From NCBI GenBank assembly GCA_009746045.1, contig RPFO01000702.1, positions 124,001 to 188,000 of the forward strand: a DNA stretch of 64,000 nucleotides, given 5' to 3'. The notes under the pieces were generated by a model. The model searched no databases, was not told where the DNA came from, and saw only the letters and a list, made by a program, of their open reading frames with translations. Source of the DNA: Mesostigma viride. Taxonomy: Eukaryota > Streptophyta > Mesostigmatophyceae > Mesostigmatales > Mesostigmataceae. The translations under genes and the position numbers were made by a program. Shown piece by piece: positions 18,008-25,093 of this stretch (the stretch's first letter is position 1; each line of letters starts with the position of its first letter).

Positions 18008-19536
18008 AAAATTTAAGAATTATATTGTATGATCAATTAAGCCATGAAATATCATCTTTATCAGATATTGATAAAGATGAAGATATAGTCCTTATGGTTG
18101 AGCTCCATTCGGAATTTACTCATGTAAAACATCATAAAAAGAAGATAGCATTTCTTTTATCTGCGATGCGGCATTTTGCCAAAGAGCTTAAGGATTCAGG
18201 TGTCAATCTTCGCTATGTAAAAATAGATGATCAAAATAATAAAAATTCTTTAAAGGATCAAATAAAAGAAGTTATAGAAAAATATTCAGTAAAAAAGGTA
18301 ATAGTAACATTCCCTTCAGAATATAGAATTTTGCAAGAGATAAAAAGCTGGAAAAATATAATCAATATTCCGATTGAAATACGAGAAGATAATCGTTTTT
18401 TATGTACACCAAACGAATTCAGTAAATGGGCAGGTGAAAAAAAACAACTGAGGATGGAATTTTTTTATCGTGAAATGCGAAAAAAGCATAATATTTTGAT
18501 GAATGGTGATGAACCAGAAGGAGGAAAGTGGAATTATGATAATGAAAATCGTAAATTACCACCTAAGGATCTCAATATCCCAGCAAATTATAAGATAAAG
18601 CAAGATCAAATAACAATGGAAGTTATTAAATTAGTAAATGAACACTTCTTTGACCATTTTGGTGATCTAGAACCATTCTTTTTTGCAGTTACACGAGATG
18701 ACGCAAGATTAGTACTAATCGATTTTATTGAAAAGAGACTCAAAAAATTTGGTGATTATCAAGACGCTATGATAGAAAATGAACCTTGGATGTTTCATTC
18801 ACATTTAAGCTTTTATCTGAATTGTGGCCTCCTTACCCCGATAGAATGTGTAAAGGCAGCAGAGTATGCATATCATAGAAAAAGTCTCCCTATAAACTCT
18901 GTTGAAGGCTTTATCAGGCAAATTATAGGATGGCGTGAGTATATAAGAGGAATCTACTGGCATAGGATGCCTAGCTATAAAAACGAGAATTTTTTTGGGG
19001 CTAATCGTAAGTTACCAAGTTTTTTTTGGGAAGCGGATTCAAAGATGAACTGTGTTGATCAATGCGTTAAAGAAACAAAAAAACATGCATACGCACATCA
19101 TATTCAAAGATTAATGGTGCTAGGTAATTTTGCACTTCTAGCCGGAATTCATCCAAACGAAGTCAATGAATGGTATCTGATTGTATACGCCGATGCATAC
19201 GAGTGGGTAGAACTACCGAACGTAACGGGCATGATATTATTTGCAGACGGAGGGTATCTTGCAAGTAAACCCTACGCAGCAGGTGGCTCTTATATTAAAA
19301 AAATGTCTAATTATTGTACAAATTGTTCTTTCAAAATAAATATTAAAAATGGTAGCGAAGCCTGTCCGTTTAATTATTTATACTGGAATTTTCTGGTGTG
19401 CAACCGAAGCAAGTTAGAAAGAAATCATAGGATATCTATGATGTATAAAACATATGATAAAATGAGTAGCTCACAAAAAGAGGCAATAGCGTCTGATTCT
19501 AGAAAGTTTTTAAACAACATAAAATATGACTATTAA
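18004..19536 (+). CDS. FeS bacterial cryptochrome/photolyase (PhrB/CryB type)
   Basis: This is a 510-aa member of the FeS-BCP clade, whose studied members repair (6-4) photoproducts and carry FAD, a lumazine antenna and a [4Fe-4S] cluster. The N-terminus has the clade pattern (LYDQLSHEISSL, MVELHSEFTHVKHHKKKI, SAMRHFAKEL). Four cysteines stand at residues 350, 438, 441 and 454 (MNCVDQCVKE; YCTNCSFKI; EACPFNYLYW), the positions used as cluster ligands in the Agrobacterium protein. FAD-site motifs include FIRQIIGWREYIRGIYW and HHIQRLMVLGNFALLAGI. The start overlaps phrB by 4 bp. The gene's last bases overlap the ATG of a truncated FAD oxidoreductase, so the operon originally continued. Full length and intact by eye. 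Confidence 0.92.
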   Translation: MKNLRIILYDQLSHEISSLSDIDKDEDIVLMVELHSEFTHVKHHKKKIAFLLSAMRHFAKELKDSGVNLRYVKIDDQNNKNSLKDQIKEVIEKYSVKKVIVTFPSEYRILQEIKSWKNIINIPIEIREDNRFLCTPNEFSKWAGEKKQLRMEFFYREMRKKHNILMNGDEPEGGKWNYDNENRKLPPKDLNIPANYKIKQDQITMEVIKLVNEHFFDHFGDLEPFFFAVTRDDARLVLIDFIEKRLKKFGDYQDAMIENEPWMFHSHLSFYLNCGLLTPIECVKAAEYAYHRKSLPINSVEGFIRQIIGWREYIRGIYWHRMPSYKNENFFGANRKLPSFFWEADSKMNCVDQCVKETKKHAYAHHIQRLMVLGNFALLAGIHPNEVNEWYLIVYADAYEWVELPNVTGMILFADGGYLASKPYAAGGSYIKKMSNYCTNCSFKINIKNGSEACPFNYLYWNFLVCNRSKLERNHRISMMYKTYDKMSSSQKEAIASDSRKFLNNIKYDY

Positions 19537-19669
19537 AAAACAGGATATTGCTATAATCGGCTCCGGTATATCAGGTTTATCTATTGGCCATATGCTTAAT
19601 CACATAGCTAATGTAAAAATTTTTGAAAAATCAAGAGGGGTAGGAGGTAGAATAGCTACGCGTTATTGA
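19526..19669 (+). pseudogene. 5' fragment of an FAD-dependent oxidoreductase
   Basis: The ATG at 19526 overlaps the end of the FeS photolyase gene. The peptide (IAIIGSGISGLSIGHMLN, then VKIFEKSRGVGGRIATRY) is the FAD-binding start of a renalase/amine-oxidase-like NAD(P)/FAD oxidoreductase, a usual partner in photolyase clusters. After 47 codons the frame enters the left end of the IS3 element, and the TGA of that end is the stop. The rest of the gene is not found beyond the right end of the IS3 at 24024. This implies a deletion next to the insertion, in line with the absence of a target duplication. Confidence 0.85.
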
Positions 19670-19722
19670 TCCTGTATTAGTTTTCTGGACACAAAATGTG
19701 TTAAAATAAAGAGAGAACTAAT

Positions 19723-19995
19723 ATGAAAAAGAAAATCGAAAAATACAGTTCTGAATTCAGGAAAGAAGCTGTTAGACTAGCATTACAAACCGAGCAACCA
19801 AAAGCTGTTATAGCAGATGAACTCGGTATAAACAGGAATACTTTATATACTTGGATACAAAAAGCAATGCAAGAAAGAGTAGATTTACCAAAAACTAAAA
19901 ACCAGAATATTAGCGTTAAATATCAAAACTTTGAAGAAGAGAATCGAACTCTGCGAGCTAAAATAAAAAGGATAGAGCAGGAGCGCGATATATAA
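19723..19995 (+). CDS. IS3 transposase OrfA (helix-turn-helix)
   Basis: This 90-aa protein has the Transposase_8-type HTH (EFRKEAVRLALQTEQPKAVIA ... INRNTLYTWIQKAM) and a C-terminal leucine-zipper-like helix (EENRTLRAKIKRIEQERD). In IS3 elements it binds the ends and is joined to OrfB by a -1 ribosomal frameshift. An A-rich run (taaaaaaaag, ~19992-20001) at the orfA/orfB junction is suited to slippage. Because OrfB is broken, this copy cannot move by itself. Confidence 0.85.
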   Translation: MKKKIEKYSSEFRKEAVRLALQTEQPKAVIADELGINRNTLYTWIQKAMQERVDLPKTKNQNISVKYQNFEEENRTLRAKIKRIEQERDI

Positions 19996-20002
19996 AAAAA
20001 AG

Positions 20003-20698
20003 CCGCAGCATATTTTGCAAGCCAAGATCTGTAAGATACGCTTTTATCAAGAAACATGGAGCCTGCTATCCGATAAGGCTCCTTTATGAGATTCTTGGCA
20101 TTTGTAAATCAGGATACTATAACTGGCTTAATCTTCCGGTAGGTAAAAGAGAGAAGAAACAAAATGAATTACGGCAAATGATAAAGATTATATTTAACGA
20201 ACATAAATCTAGATATGGCTCTACTCGTATTTTTCATGAATTGAAAGCAAGAGGCATTCCGTGTACCAGAGCAAAAATAGCAGAGCTCATGAATGATATG
20301 AATTTGATAGCTAAAGCTAGAAAGAAATACAAAGTTACTACTGATTCGAATCATAACAAACAGGTTGCTCCTAATCTACTAGAGCAGGATTTTAGAGCTA
20401 CAGAACCTAATGAAAAATGGGTTTCTGATATTACATATATTCCAACTAGCGAAGGGTGGCTATACCTCTGCGTATTTATTGATCTATTCTCTAGATCGGT
20501 GATTGGTTGGTCAATGAGCAGTAGGCTTAAAGCCAACATGCTTACTGATGCGCTAACAATGGCGCTATTTAAGCGTAAATTTCCGAGTAAGGTAATTGTT
20601 CACTCCGATCGCGGTTCTCAATATTGCAGCGATAAATACCAAAAATTATTGAAGACCAACAGCCTAATATGTAGTATGAGCGCTATAGGTTGCTGCTA
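20003..20698 (+). pseudogene. IS3 transposase OrfB, N-terminal and core part
   Basis: The expected orfB frame opens KKAAAYFASQ directly after orfA, hits a stop, and resumes in another frame (RYAFIKKHGACYPIRLLYEIL...), showing a one-base indel near 20020. The rve integrase core follows: EPNEKWVSDITYIPT (first Asp), VIVHSDRGSQY (second Asp). The gene is then cut at codon SAIGCCY (20698) by the serine-recombinase element. The missing part with the catalytic Glu (NAAMESFFHTLKVE) is found at 23800. Confidence 0.88.
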
Positions 20699-20727
20699 TT
20701 ACCCCCTGAACGCAATTGACACATTTT
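20699..20727 (+). repeat. Left 29-bp terminal inverted repeat
   Basis: Reads ttaccccctgaacgcaattg and continues acacatttt. It is the perfect reverse complement of 23771-23799. The match stops sharply on the inside. Confidence 0.9.
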
Positions 20728-21110
20728 CCATAAGTCGTATTATTTCCTTGAATGATCATCCAATTTATAGTGATGGTCGTAGGTTTGCTGTATATCGTTG
20801 GGGAATTTCCTCAAAGCTTGATATATTAAAGGAAAATGGGGTATGCAAGGTAAAAGGGAAAAGTCAAAATGGAAGGTTAGTACCCAAAGTGTCTATATCT
20901 TTGGACGAGAACAACGACTGCAATCAGCATATGAAATTATCCTATCAACTGAAAGAATTAAGCTAGAGCAAAAAGATGACATTAAATTTAAAACTTTTAA
21001 AAATAGGATTGTACGCTAGGGTCTCAAGTGAAAAGCAAGCTCAAGAAAAAACTATTAATTCTCAAATAGCGAGATACCGTCTTAATAGTCAATACTTTTT
21101 TTACACAACT

Positions 21111-22064
21111 TTAATTTTTTTCATTAAATAAAGTTTTGTTTTTTAGTACCCCATAAATAATATGAATCAACTTGCGCATCGCAGCTATAACTATAACCAT
21201 CTTTGGTTTTCCTGTAATACTTAGACGTTTAACAAAACCTTTAATAACCGGATTGTATTTAAGGGAAACTATAGCAGGCATATAAAAAGCTTTACGTAAT
21301 TCCGCATTGCCTGTTTTGGATATTCTACTGGTCCCACGTACAGAAGTTCCAGATTGGCGTTGTTTTGGATTAAGTCCAAGAAATGCTATTACTTGTTTTG
21401 AAGAATTAAAATTATCAATGTTAGATAAGAAGGTCAGTACCTGAGATATTGTTTTTTCTCCTACGCCAGGAATAGAAGCAAGTAGTGTACTTTTTTCAGA
21501 TAAGTCTTGGTGTGTTTTTATATGATTAGCAATAAGTTGTTCAACCTCCTTAATTTGCTTATTCAAAAAAATAATATGATCTTTTATATTAGTTGCAACC
21601 AAATCAGATAGTCCTTCTAGCCTATTAGTTTCTTGATTTTTGATAGAAATTAAAGCATCTAAGCGGTTTACCAACTGTTGCAATTCTTGTATATGTAAGG
21701 ATGTTGGTTTCCAAAGATCTGGTTTCATTGTTTGACAAAAATGAGCTATTAAATCACTATCGGCTTTGTCCGTTTTAACCCTGCAAAGTTTACTTTGAGC
21801 AAAGCCTTTTATACGAACTGGATTTACCACACTAACCTTGAAATTATTTTCATAAAGATATCGAGCTAACTTTAATCCATAAGAGCCAGTTGCTTCCATG
21901 CAGGCATAACCAGTATCAACCCCTTTAGTTTTAAGCCACTGGATTAGTGTATCAAACCCTTTTTTATTATTGTCAAATTTTCTATTTTTTACTTTGTTAT
22001 CAATTAATAGAGTAACATCAAATGTTAGTTTTGAAATATCTATACCTAAAATTACATTAGTCAT
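21111..22064 (-). CDS. IS110-family transposase (DEDD / bridge-RNA recombinase)
   Basis: About 317 aa from the ATG at 22064 (MTNVILGIDISKLTFDV). An upstream in-frame start would add 13 residues unlike the family. The RuvC-like DEDD domain shows GIDISK, ACMEATGSYG and CRVKTDKADSDLIAHF. The C-terminal Transposase_20 domain shows LLASIPGVGEKTISQVL, VIAFLGLNPKQRQSG and SRISKTGNAELRKAFYM. These enzymes use a bridge RNA made from the element's non-coding end to pair donor and target DNA and recombine at a short core. The frame is complete, so it may be the most recent and still active layer of this nest. Confidence 0.92.
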   Translation of the reverse strand: MTNVILGIDISKLTFDVTLLIDNKVKNRKFDNNKKGFDTLIQWLKTKGVDTGYACMEATGSYGLKLARYLYENNFKVSVVNPVRIKGFAQSKLCRVKTDKADSDLIAHFCQTMKPDLWKPTSLHIQELQQLVNRLDALISIKNQETNRLEGLSDLVATNIKDHIIFLNKQIKEVEQLIANHIKTHQDLSEKSTLLASIPGVGEKTISQVLTFLSNIDNFNSSKQVIAFLGLNPKQRQSGTSVRGTSRISKTGNAELRKAFYMPAIVSLKYNPVIKGFVKRLSITGKPKMVIVIAAMRKLIHIIYGVLKNKTLFNEKN

Positions 22065-22287
22065 AAAACACCATATTATATTAATAATAAATAGAATACT
22101 CAAAGATCAACCTTGTCAATACAGGCTCATTGCTTAACTTCAAGGCCTAAGATACCGTTCGATCTTTAATGAATATGTGAAGGCTAGTTACTTATCTCGC
22201 TAACAGGATCATAGTCCTAAGTCTTGCAACAGTATATTTAGCCTTCTACTTAAGTGCCCTTAAGTATCTTATAGTTATTAACTAAAG
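22065..22287 (-). ncRNA. Candidate IS110 bridge RNA region
   Basis: The 223-bp non-coding end lies upstream of the transposase, where IS110-group elements encode their bridge RNA. On the minus strand it contains ACGGTATCT (22158 to 22150). This is identical to the element's own right end plus core (minus strand 21080 to 21072), as expected for a left donor guide. It also contains TAGCGAGATA (22202 to 22193). Its first seven bases (TAGCGAG) are complementary to the core plus target flank CTCGCTA, as expected for a right target guide. A weaker ATACTGTT (~22235) resembles the left target flank ATATTGTC. The RNA ends and fold were not computed. Confidence 0.5.
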
Positions 22288-23770
22288 ACAATATCAAGAT
22301 ACAAGTATTGTAGAGTATACAAATTCTTTAGAAGAAAAAATTGATCCAGATTTACATTTTATTGATGATGGGGTTAGTGGAGCTTCATTAGAGCGTCCAG
22401 GTTTAGATCGTCTTAGAGATAAGGCACTAGCAGGAGAAGTAACAAAAGTATATATATTAAGCCCTGACAGATTATCAAGGAAAAGTGCCCATCAAGTCCT
22501 GCTTATTGAGGAAATGAGACGATTAGGTGTAACCTGTGCTTTTGTTAATAGACAAATTGGCGATACACCTGAAGATCAAATGCTACTACAAATTCAAGGT
22601 GTAGTGGCAGAATATGAGCGAGAAAAAATCATGGAAAGATCTAGACGTGGTAAGCTTTATGCTGCTAGAAGTGGCAAAGTAAATGTGTTGGGTGGAGCAC
22701 CTTATGGTTACTATTATCAAAAAGCTACGGAGAGCAAAGATGCTAACTATCTTATTCATCCTGAGGAAGCTCCAATAGTTAAGGAGGCGTTTTTGCTTTA
22801 TTGTAACAAAAATTTTAGCATAGGAGAAATTGCAAAACATTTTACAAACAAGTCTTATCTTACTCGTAGTGGTAAAACATTTTGGGAAAGGTCAGTAATA
22901 TGGGGTATGTTACGTAACCCTGCGTATAAGGGATCAGCAGCATTTAGAAAGACAACTAGAGTTAAAAGAATCAAAAAAACCAAGCTGGCATTAAGCAGCA
23001 AAAATTCTTTGCGCAGCGAGCTTTCCAGTACAAGAGACAGACCAAAAGAGGATTGGATTTACATACCTGTGCCAGTAATAATTGAAGAAAAAATATTTGA
23101 CTTTGCCCAACAAAAATTAAAAGATAATATAAAATTTGCTCCTCGCACAACAAATAAAAAACACAATTATTTATTAAGTGGATTATTACGCTGTAAAACA
23201 TGTAGTTATTCTATTTATGGAAAGCCGGCATCTAATAGTAAATATAAAAGATTATATTATCGTTGCATGGGACAGGATGGCCACCGTTGGCCAGAGGGTA
23301 GAGTTTGTACTGGACACCCTGTTAGAACTGAAGTGCTGGATGATTTAGTATGGAAGTCGGTAAAAAATCTTTTATTAACTCCTGAAACTATTTTAGATGA
23401 ATATCAGCGACGCTTAAAGACTTATGAAACTGATTATGAAGCTATTATTACTGAAAAAAGCAATGAAATTAATCGCTATAAAAGAGAACGAATTAAGCTA
23501 GAGGAAGTAGAAGCTAAATTAAAAGGCGTTCGTGCAAAAATGGAGCAACTTAATAACGAGATTAATTACCTAAATAATCAAGAAGAAGAATCAAAAAAGC
23601 TATTAACTGTAATTCGCAATTTAGATGATTTTTCCAGTAAAATAAGTAAAAATTTAGATTCACATACTTTTGAAGAGAAAAGGAGCATAGTGAAGTTTTT
23701 AATTGAAGAGGTAGAGGTTGATACTATGCATGATGTAATAAATGTAAAACATATTATTCCGTTAGATCTT

Positions 23771-23799
23771 AAAATGTGTCAATTGCGTTCAGGGGGTAA
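23771..23799 (-). repeat. Right 29-bp terminal inverted repeat
   Basis: Perfect reverse complement of 20699-20727. It lies inside the open frame of the recombinase and encodes its KMCQLRSGG end. Confidence 0.9.
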
Positions 23800-23995
23800 C
23801 GATAATGCTGCTATGGAATCTTTTTTCCATACTTTAAAGGTAGAATTGGTACACGGAGAGAACTATCGTTCTCAAAATGAAGTTAGCTCTTCTATTGCTT
23901 ATTATATAGAAGCGTATTATAACAGAAAAAGGCGCCATTCTGCTATTAACTATAATATACCTTTATTATATGAAAGTTTGGCTGTTGCTGCCTAA
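23800..23995 (+). pseudogene. IS3 transposase OrfB, C-terminal part
   Basis: DNAAMESFFHTLKVELVHGE followed by NYRSQNEVSSSIAYYIEAYY, NRKRRHSAINY and a TAA at 23993-23995. This is the catalytic-Glu region and C-terminus of the IS3 transposase, continuous with the core part that stops at 20698. It is currently in frame with the preceding serine recombinase. Confidence 0.9.
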
Positions 23996-24024
23996 TCCTA
24001 AACTGTCCAGTTTTCTCAGGATCA

Positions 24025-24127
24025 GTTTCTTTGTGTCACAGGTAAGTAGAGATTTGTTATACCATGGCTCAAATCCTTTATAACAATCATCGACAAAACA
24101 GAATAAACTATCGTAATCTATACTCAT
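24025..24127 (-). pseudogene. N-terminal fragment of an IS982-like transposase
   Basis: From the ATG at 24127 on the minus strand the peptide is MSIDYDSLFCFVDDCYKGFE followed by PWYNKSLLTC. It resembles the start of IS982-family transposases (..FC.VDDFC..FEP..). It is cut off by the right end of the IS3 element at 24024 and the remainder is absent. Confidence 0.6.
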
Positions 24128-24173
24128 TAGGGTAATCTTTTTTCTTGAAAAATTTCAGAATACCTTAATATCC

Positions 24174-24212
24174 TCAGCTATTCATCTACTTTCTTAACCA
24201 CAGTTGGAGTTA
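24174..24212 (-). repeat. Inverted copy of the 39-bp segment at 9843-9881
   Basis: On the minus strand it encodes TPTVVKKVDE-stop, the same end as the autotransporter remnant at 9877, with one mismatch. The remaining DNA between 24213 and 24437 is A+T-rich and shows no gene or repeat to my eye. Confidence 0.75.
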
Positions 24213-24437
24213 TGAATTAAGTAATTTAGTCAAAAGTTACAACAGAGTAGAGGATAAATTTCTAAAAAGCTTATATATTAACTCTAAAGCTTATGGAATC
24301 TTGAAAATTTCTATAGTAAACGAAAAAAGAATTACTTAATTTATATTTGCGAACCTCAAGCTAAAAGGTCGTAAGCTATATTATACATTAGCTTTCTCGT
24401 TCTCAGAATTTGGAAAGTCAATAATTGTAGCACATGG

Positions 24438-24527
24438 CGGAGAGAGAGGGATTCGAACCCTCGATAGAGATATGATCCCTATACTCCCTTAGCAGGGGAG
24501 CGCCTTCGGCCACTCGGCCATCTCTCC
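24438..24527 (-). tRNA. tRNA-Ser (anticodon GCU)
   Basis: A 90-nt class II tRNA with a long variable arm. The acceptor stem is GGAGAGA/TCTCTCC with discriminator G. The anticodon loop CTGCTAA within CTCCC..GGGAG gives GCT. The T arm is GAGGGTTCGAATCCCTC. CCA is not encoded. It forms the right border of the accessory island, a typical integration site, although no element end was identified at it. Confidence 0.95.
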
Positions 24528-24630
24528 ATGACATGCTAGGTATAACACTGAATTTTTTACTTTTCCAGCTTTATTTTATTAAATAGAGCAAAATATTATA
24601 AAACCTATATCCAAGTAAAACTATACAATA

Positions 24631-25062
24631 TTAAAATTTTCCGAAAGGCGATAATTCATGCGGACTACCTATCTTAGTAACAAGAGCAAAAGCAATAGCA
24701 ACCGGATAGTCATCTGAGAGAGAAATATAAATAGAGTAATTATCTAGATAACTAGCTGTTTTATTAAAAATTTTTGCACTTGGGGCTCCCCTCAAATCAT
24801 TAAATATTGCTATTTCTTTAAAGCTCATTTTAGCTCCAATACCTAACCCAAAAGCTTTTGATATAGCTTCTTTAGCAGCAAATCTCTTGGCCAAAAACAA
24901 GCAGTGTTTTTCCTTGGTTAACTTCCAGAAATCTTTTATTTCAAGTTCATGATAATTTCTAAGCAAAAACTGCTCTCCGAATTTTGCATACAACTTTTCT
25001 ATTCTGGGTATCTGGACTATATCTGTACCAATACCTACAATAAGGCTAGGCAAATTTTGCAT
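24631..25062 (-). CDS. acpS: Holo-[acyl-carrier-protein] synthase
   Basis: This 143-aa enzyme moves 4'-phosphopantetheine from CoA to acyl carrier protein, the activation step for fatty-acid synthesis. Family motifs are present: VGIGTDIVQIPRIEKL with the Mg-binding Asp, and FLAKRFAAKEAISKAFGLGIG with the catalytic/metal Glu. The C-terminus reads ISLSDDYPVAIAFAL. The length is slightly above the usual 120-130 aa because of a short N-terminal MQNLPS and a C-terminal tail. The gene follows the pentapeptide-repeat gene on the same strand with a 31-bp gap. Confidence 0.93.
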   Translation of the reverse strand: MQNLPSLIVGIGTDIVQIPRIEKLYAKFGEQFLLRNYHELEIKDFWKLTKEKHCLFLAKRFAAKEAISKAFGLGIGAKMSFKEIAIFNDLRGAPSAKIFNKTASYLDNYSIYISLSDDYPVAIAFALVTKIGSPHELSPFGKF

Positions 25063-25093
25063 TTTAATTTTTGATTACTATTTTAGTATCTCC

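Larger units (their letters stand above)
21074..22287 (-). mobile_element. IS110-family element inside the serine recombinase gene
   Basis: About 1.21 kb. The transposase is read on the minus strand with a long (~223 bp) non-coding end upstream of it and only ~36 bp downstream, as in the IS110 group. There are no terminal inverted repeats. Both junctions carry AG on the plus strand (21072-21073 and 22286-22287; CT on the transposase strand). Removing one copy restores the recombinase frame (SQIAR-QYQDTS). The limits are inferred from this repair and may be off by 1-2 bp. Confidence 0.82.
20699..23799 (+). mobile_element. Serine-recombinase element with 29-bp perfect inverted ends
   Basis: It is inserted in IS3 orfB. 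The ends are perfect 29-bp inverted repeats (20699-20727 and 23771-23799), beginning ttaccccctgaacgc and ending gcgttcagggggtaa. Removing 20699-23799 rejoins ..tgctgcta + cgataatgct.. and restores the IS3 frame CCYDNAAMES exactly, without a target duplication. It carries one recombinase gene (start 20976) and about 250 bp of unexplained left-end DNA. It is itself split by IS110; without that copy it is about 1.89 kb. Confidence 0.85.
20976..23799 (+). pseudogene. Large serine recombinase, split by IS110
   Basis: The N-terminal piece begins at the ATG at 20976: IGLYARVSSEKQAQEK, with the nucleophile Ser in RVSS, then TINSQIAR to 21074. IS110 intervenes. The second piece resumes at 22289 with QYQDTSIVEYTN, then HFIDDGVSGASLERPGLDRL and ILSPDRLSRKSAHQ (resolvase domain), QIGDTPEDQMLLQIQGVVAEYEREKI, the Recombinase domain (GAPYGYYY...RSGKTFWERSVIWGMLRNPAYKG), and a zinc ribbon (LSGLLRCKTCSYSIYGKP ... 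YYRCMGQ). A coiled coil follows, ending MCQLRSGG at the right inverted repeat. Rejoined it would be about 537 aa. The gene has no stop of its own: it reads through the terminal repeat into IS3 orfB and stops at 23995, giving a chimeric open frame from 22514. Confidence 0.88.
19667..24024 (+). mobile_element. IS3-family element split by a 3.1-kb insertion
   Basis: The left end is tgatcctgtattagtt at 19667. The right end finishes ctcaggatca at 24024. Both ends share TGATCCTG and, further in, ctggaca (inverted). Without the inner insertion (20699-23799) the element is 1,257 bp, normal for IS3. It carries orfA and a broken orfB. The flanks (..ttat and gttt..) show no target duplication. It cuts the FAD oxidoreductase gene on the left and an IS982 fragment on the right. 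Confidence 0.88.

Noticed and set aside
20178-20966. A 262-aa 'transposase' as one intact gene
   Set aside because: Only residues up to about 174 are IS3 OrfB; the rest is left-end DNA of the inserted recombinase element read in frame. It is reported as a broken gene instead.
22514-23995. A 493-aa recombinase as an intact gene
   Set aside because: It starts inside the resolvase domain because IS110 separates the first part, and its last 66 residues belong to the IS3 transposase.
24438-24527. tRNA-Ser as the attachment site of the accessory island
   Set aside because: I found no direct repeat of the tRNA 3' end on the other side of the island and no tyrosine integrase, so this remains unsupported.
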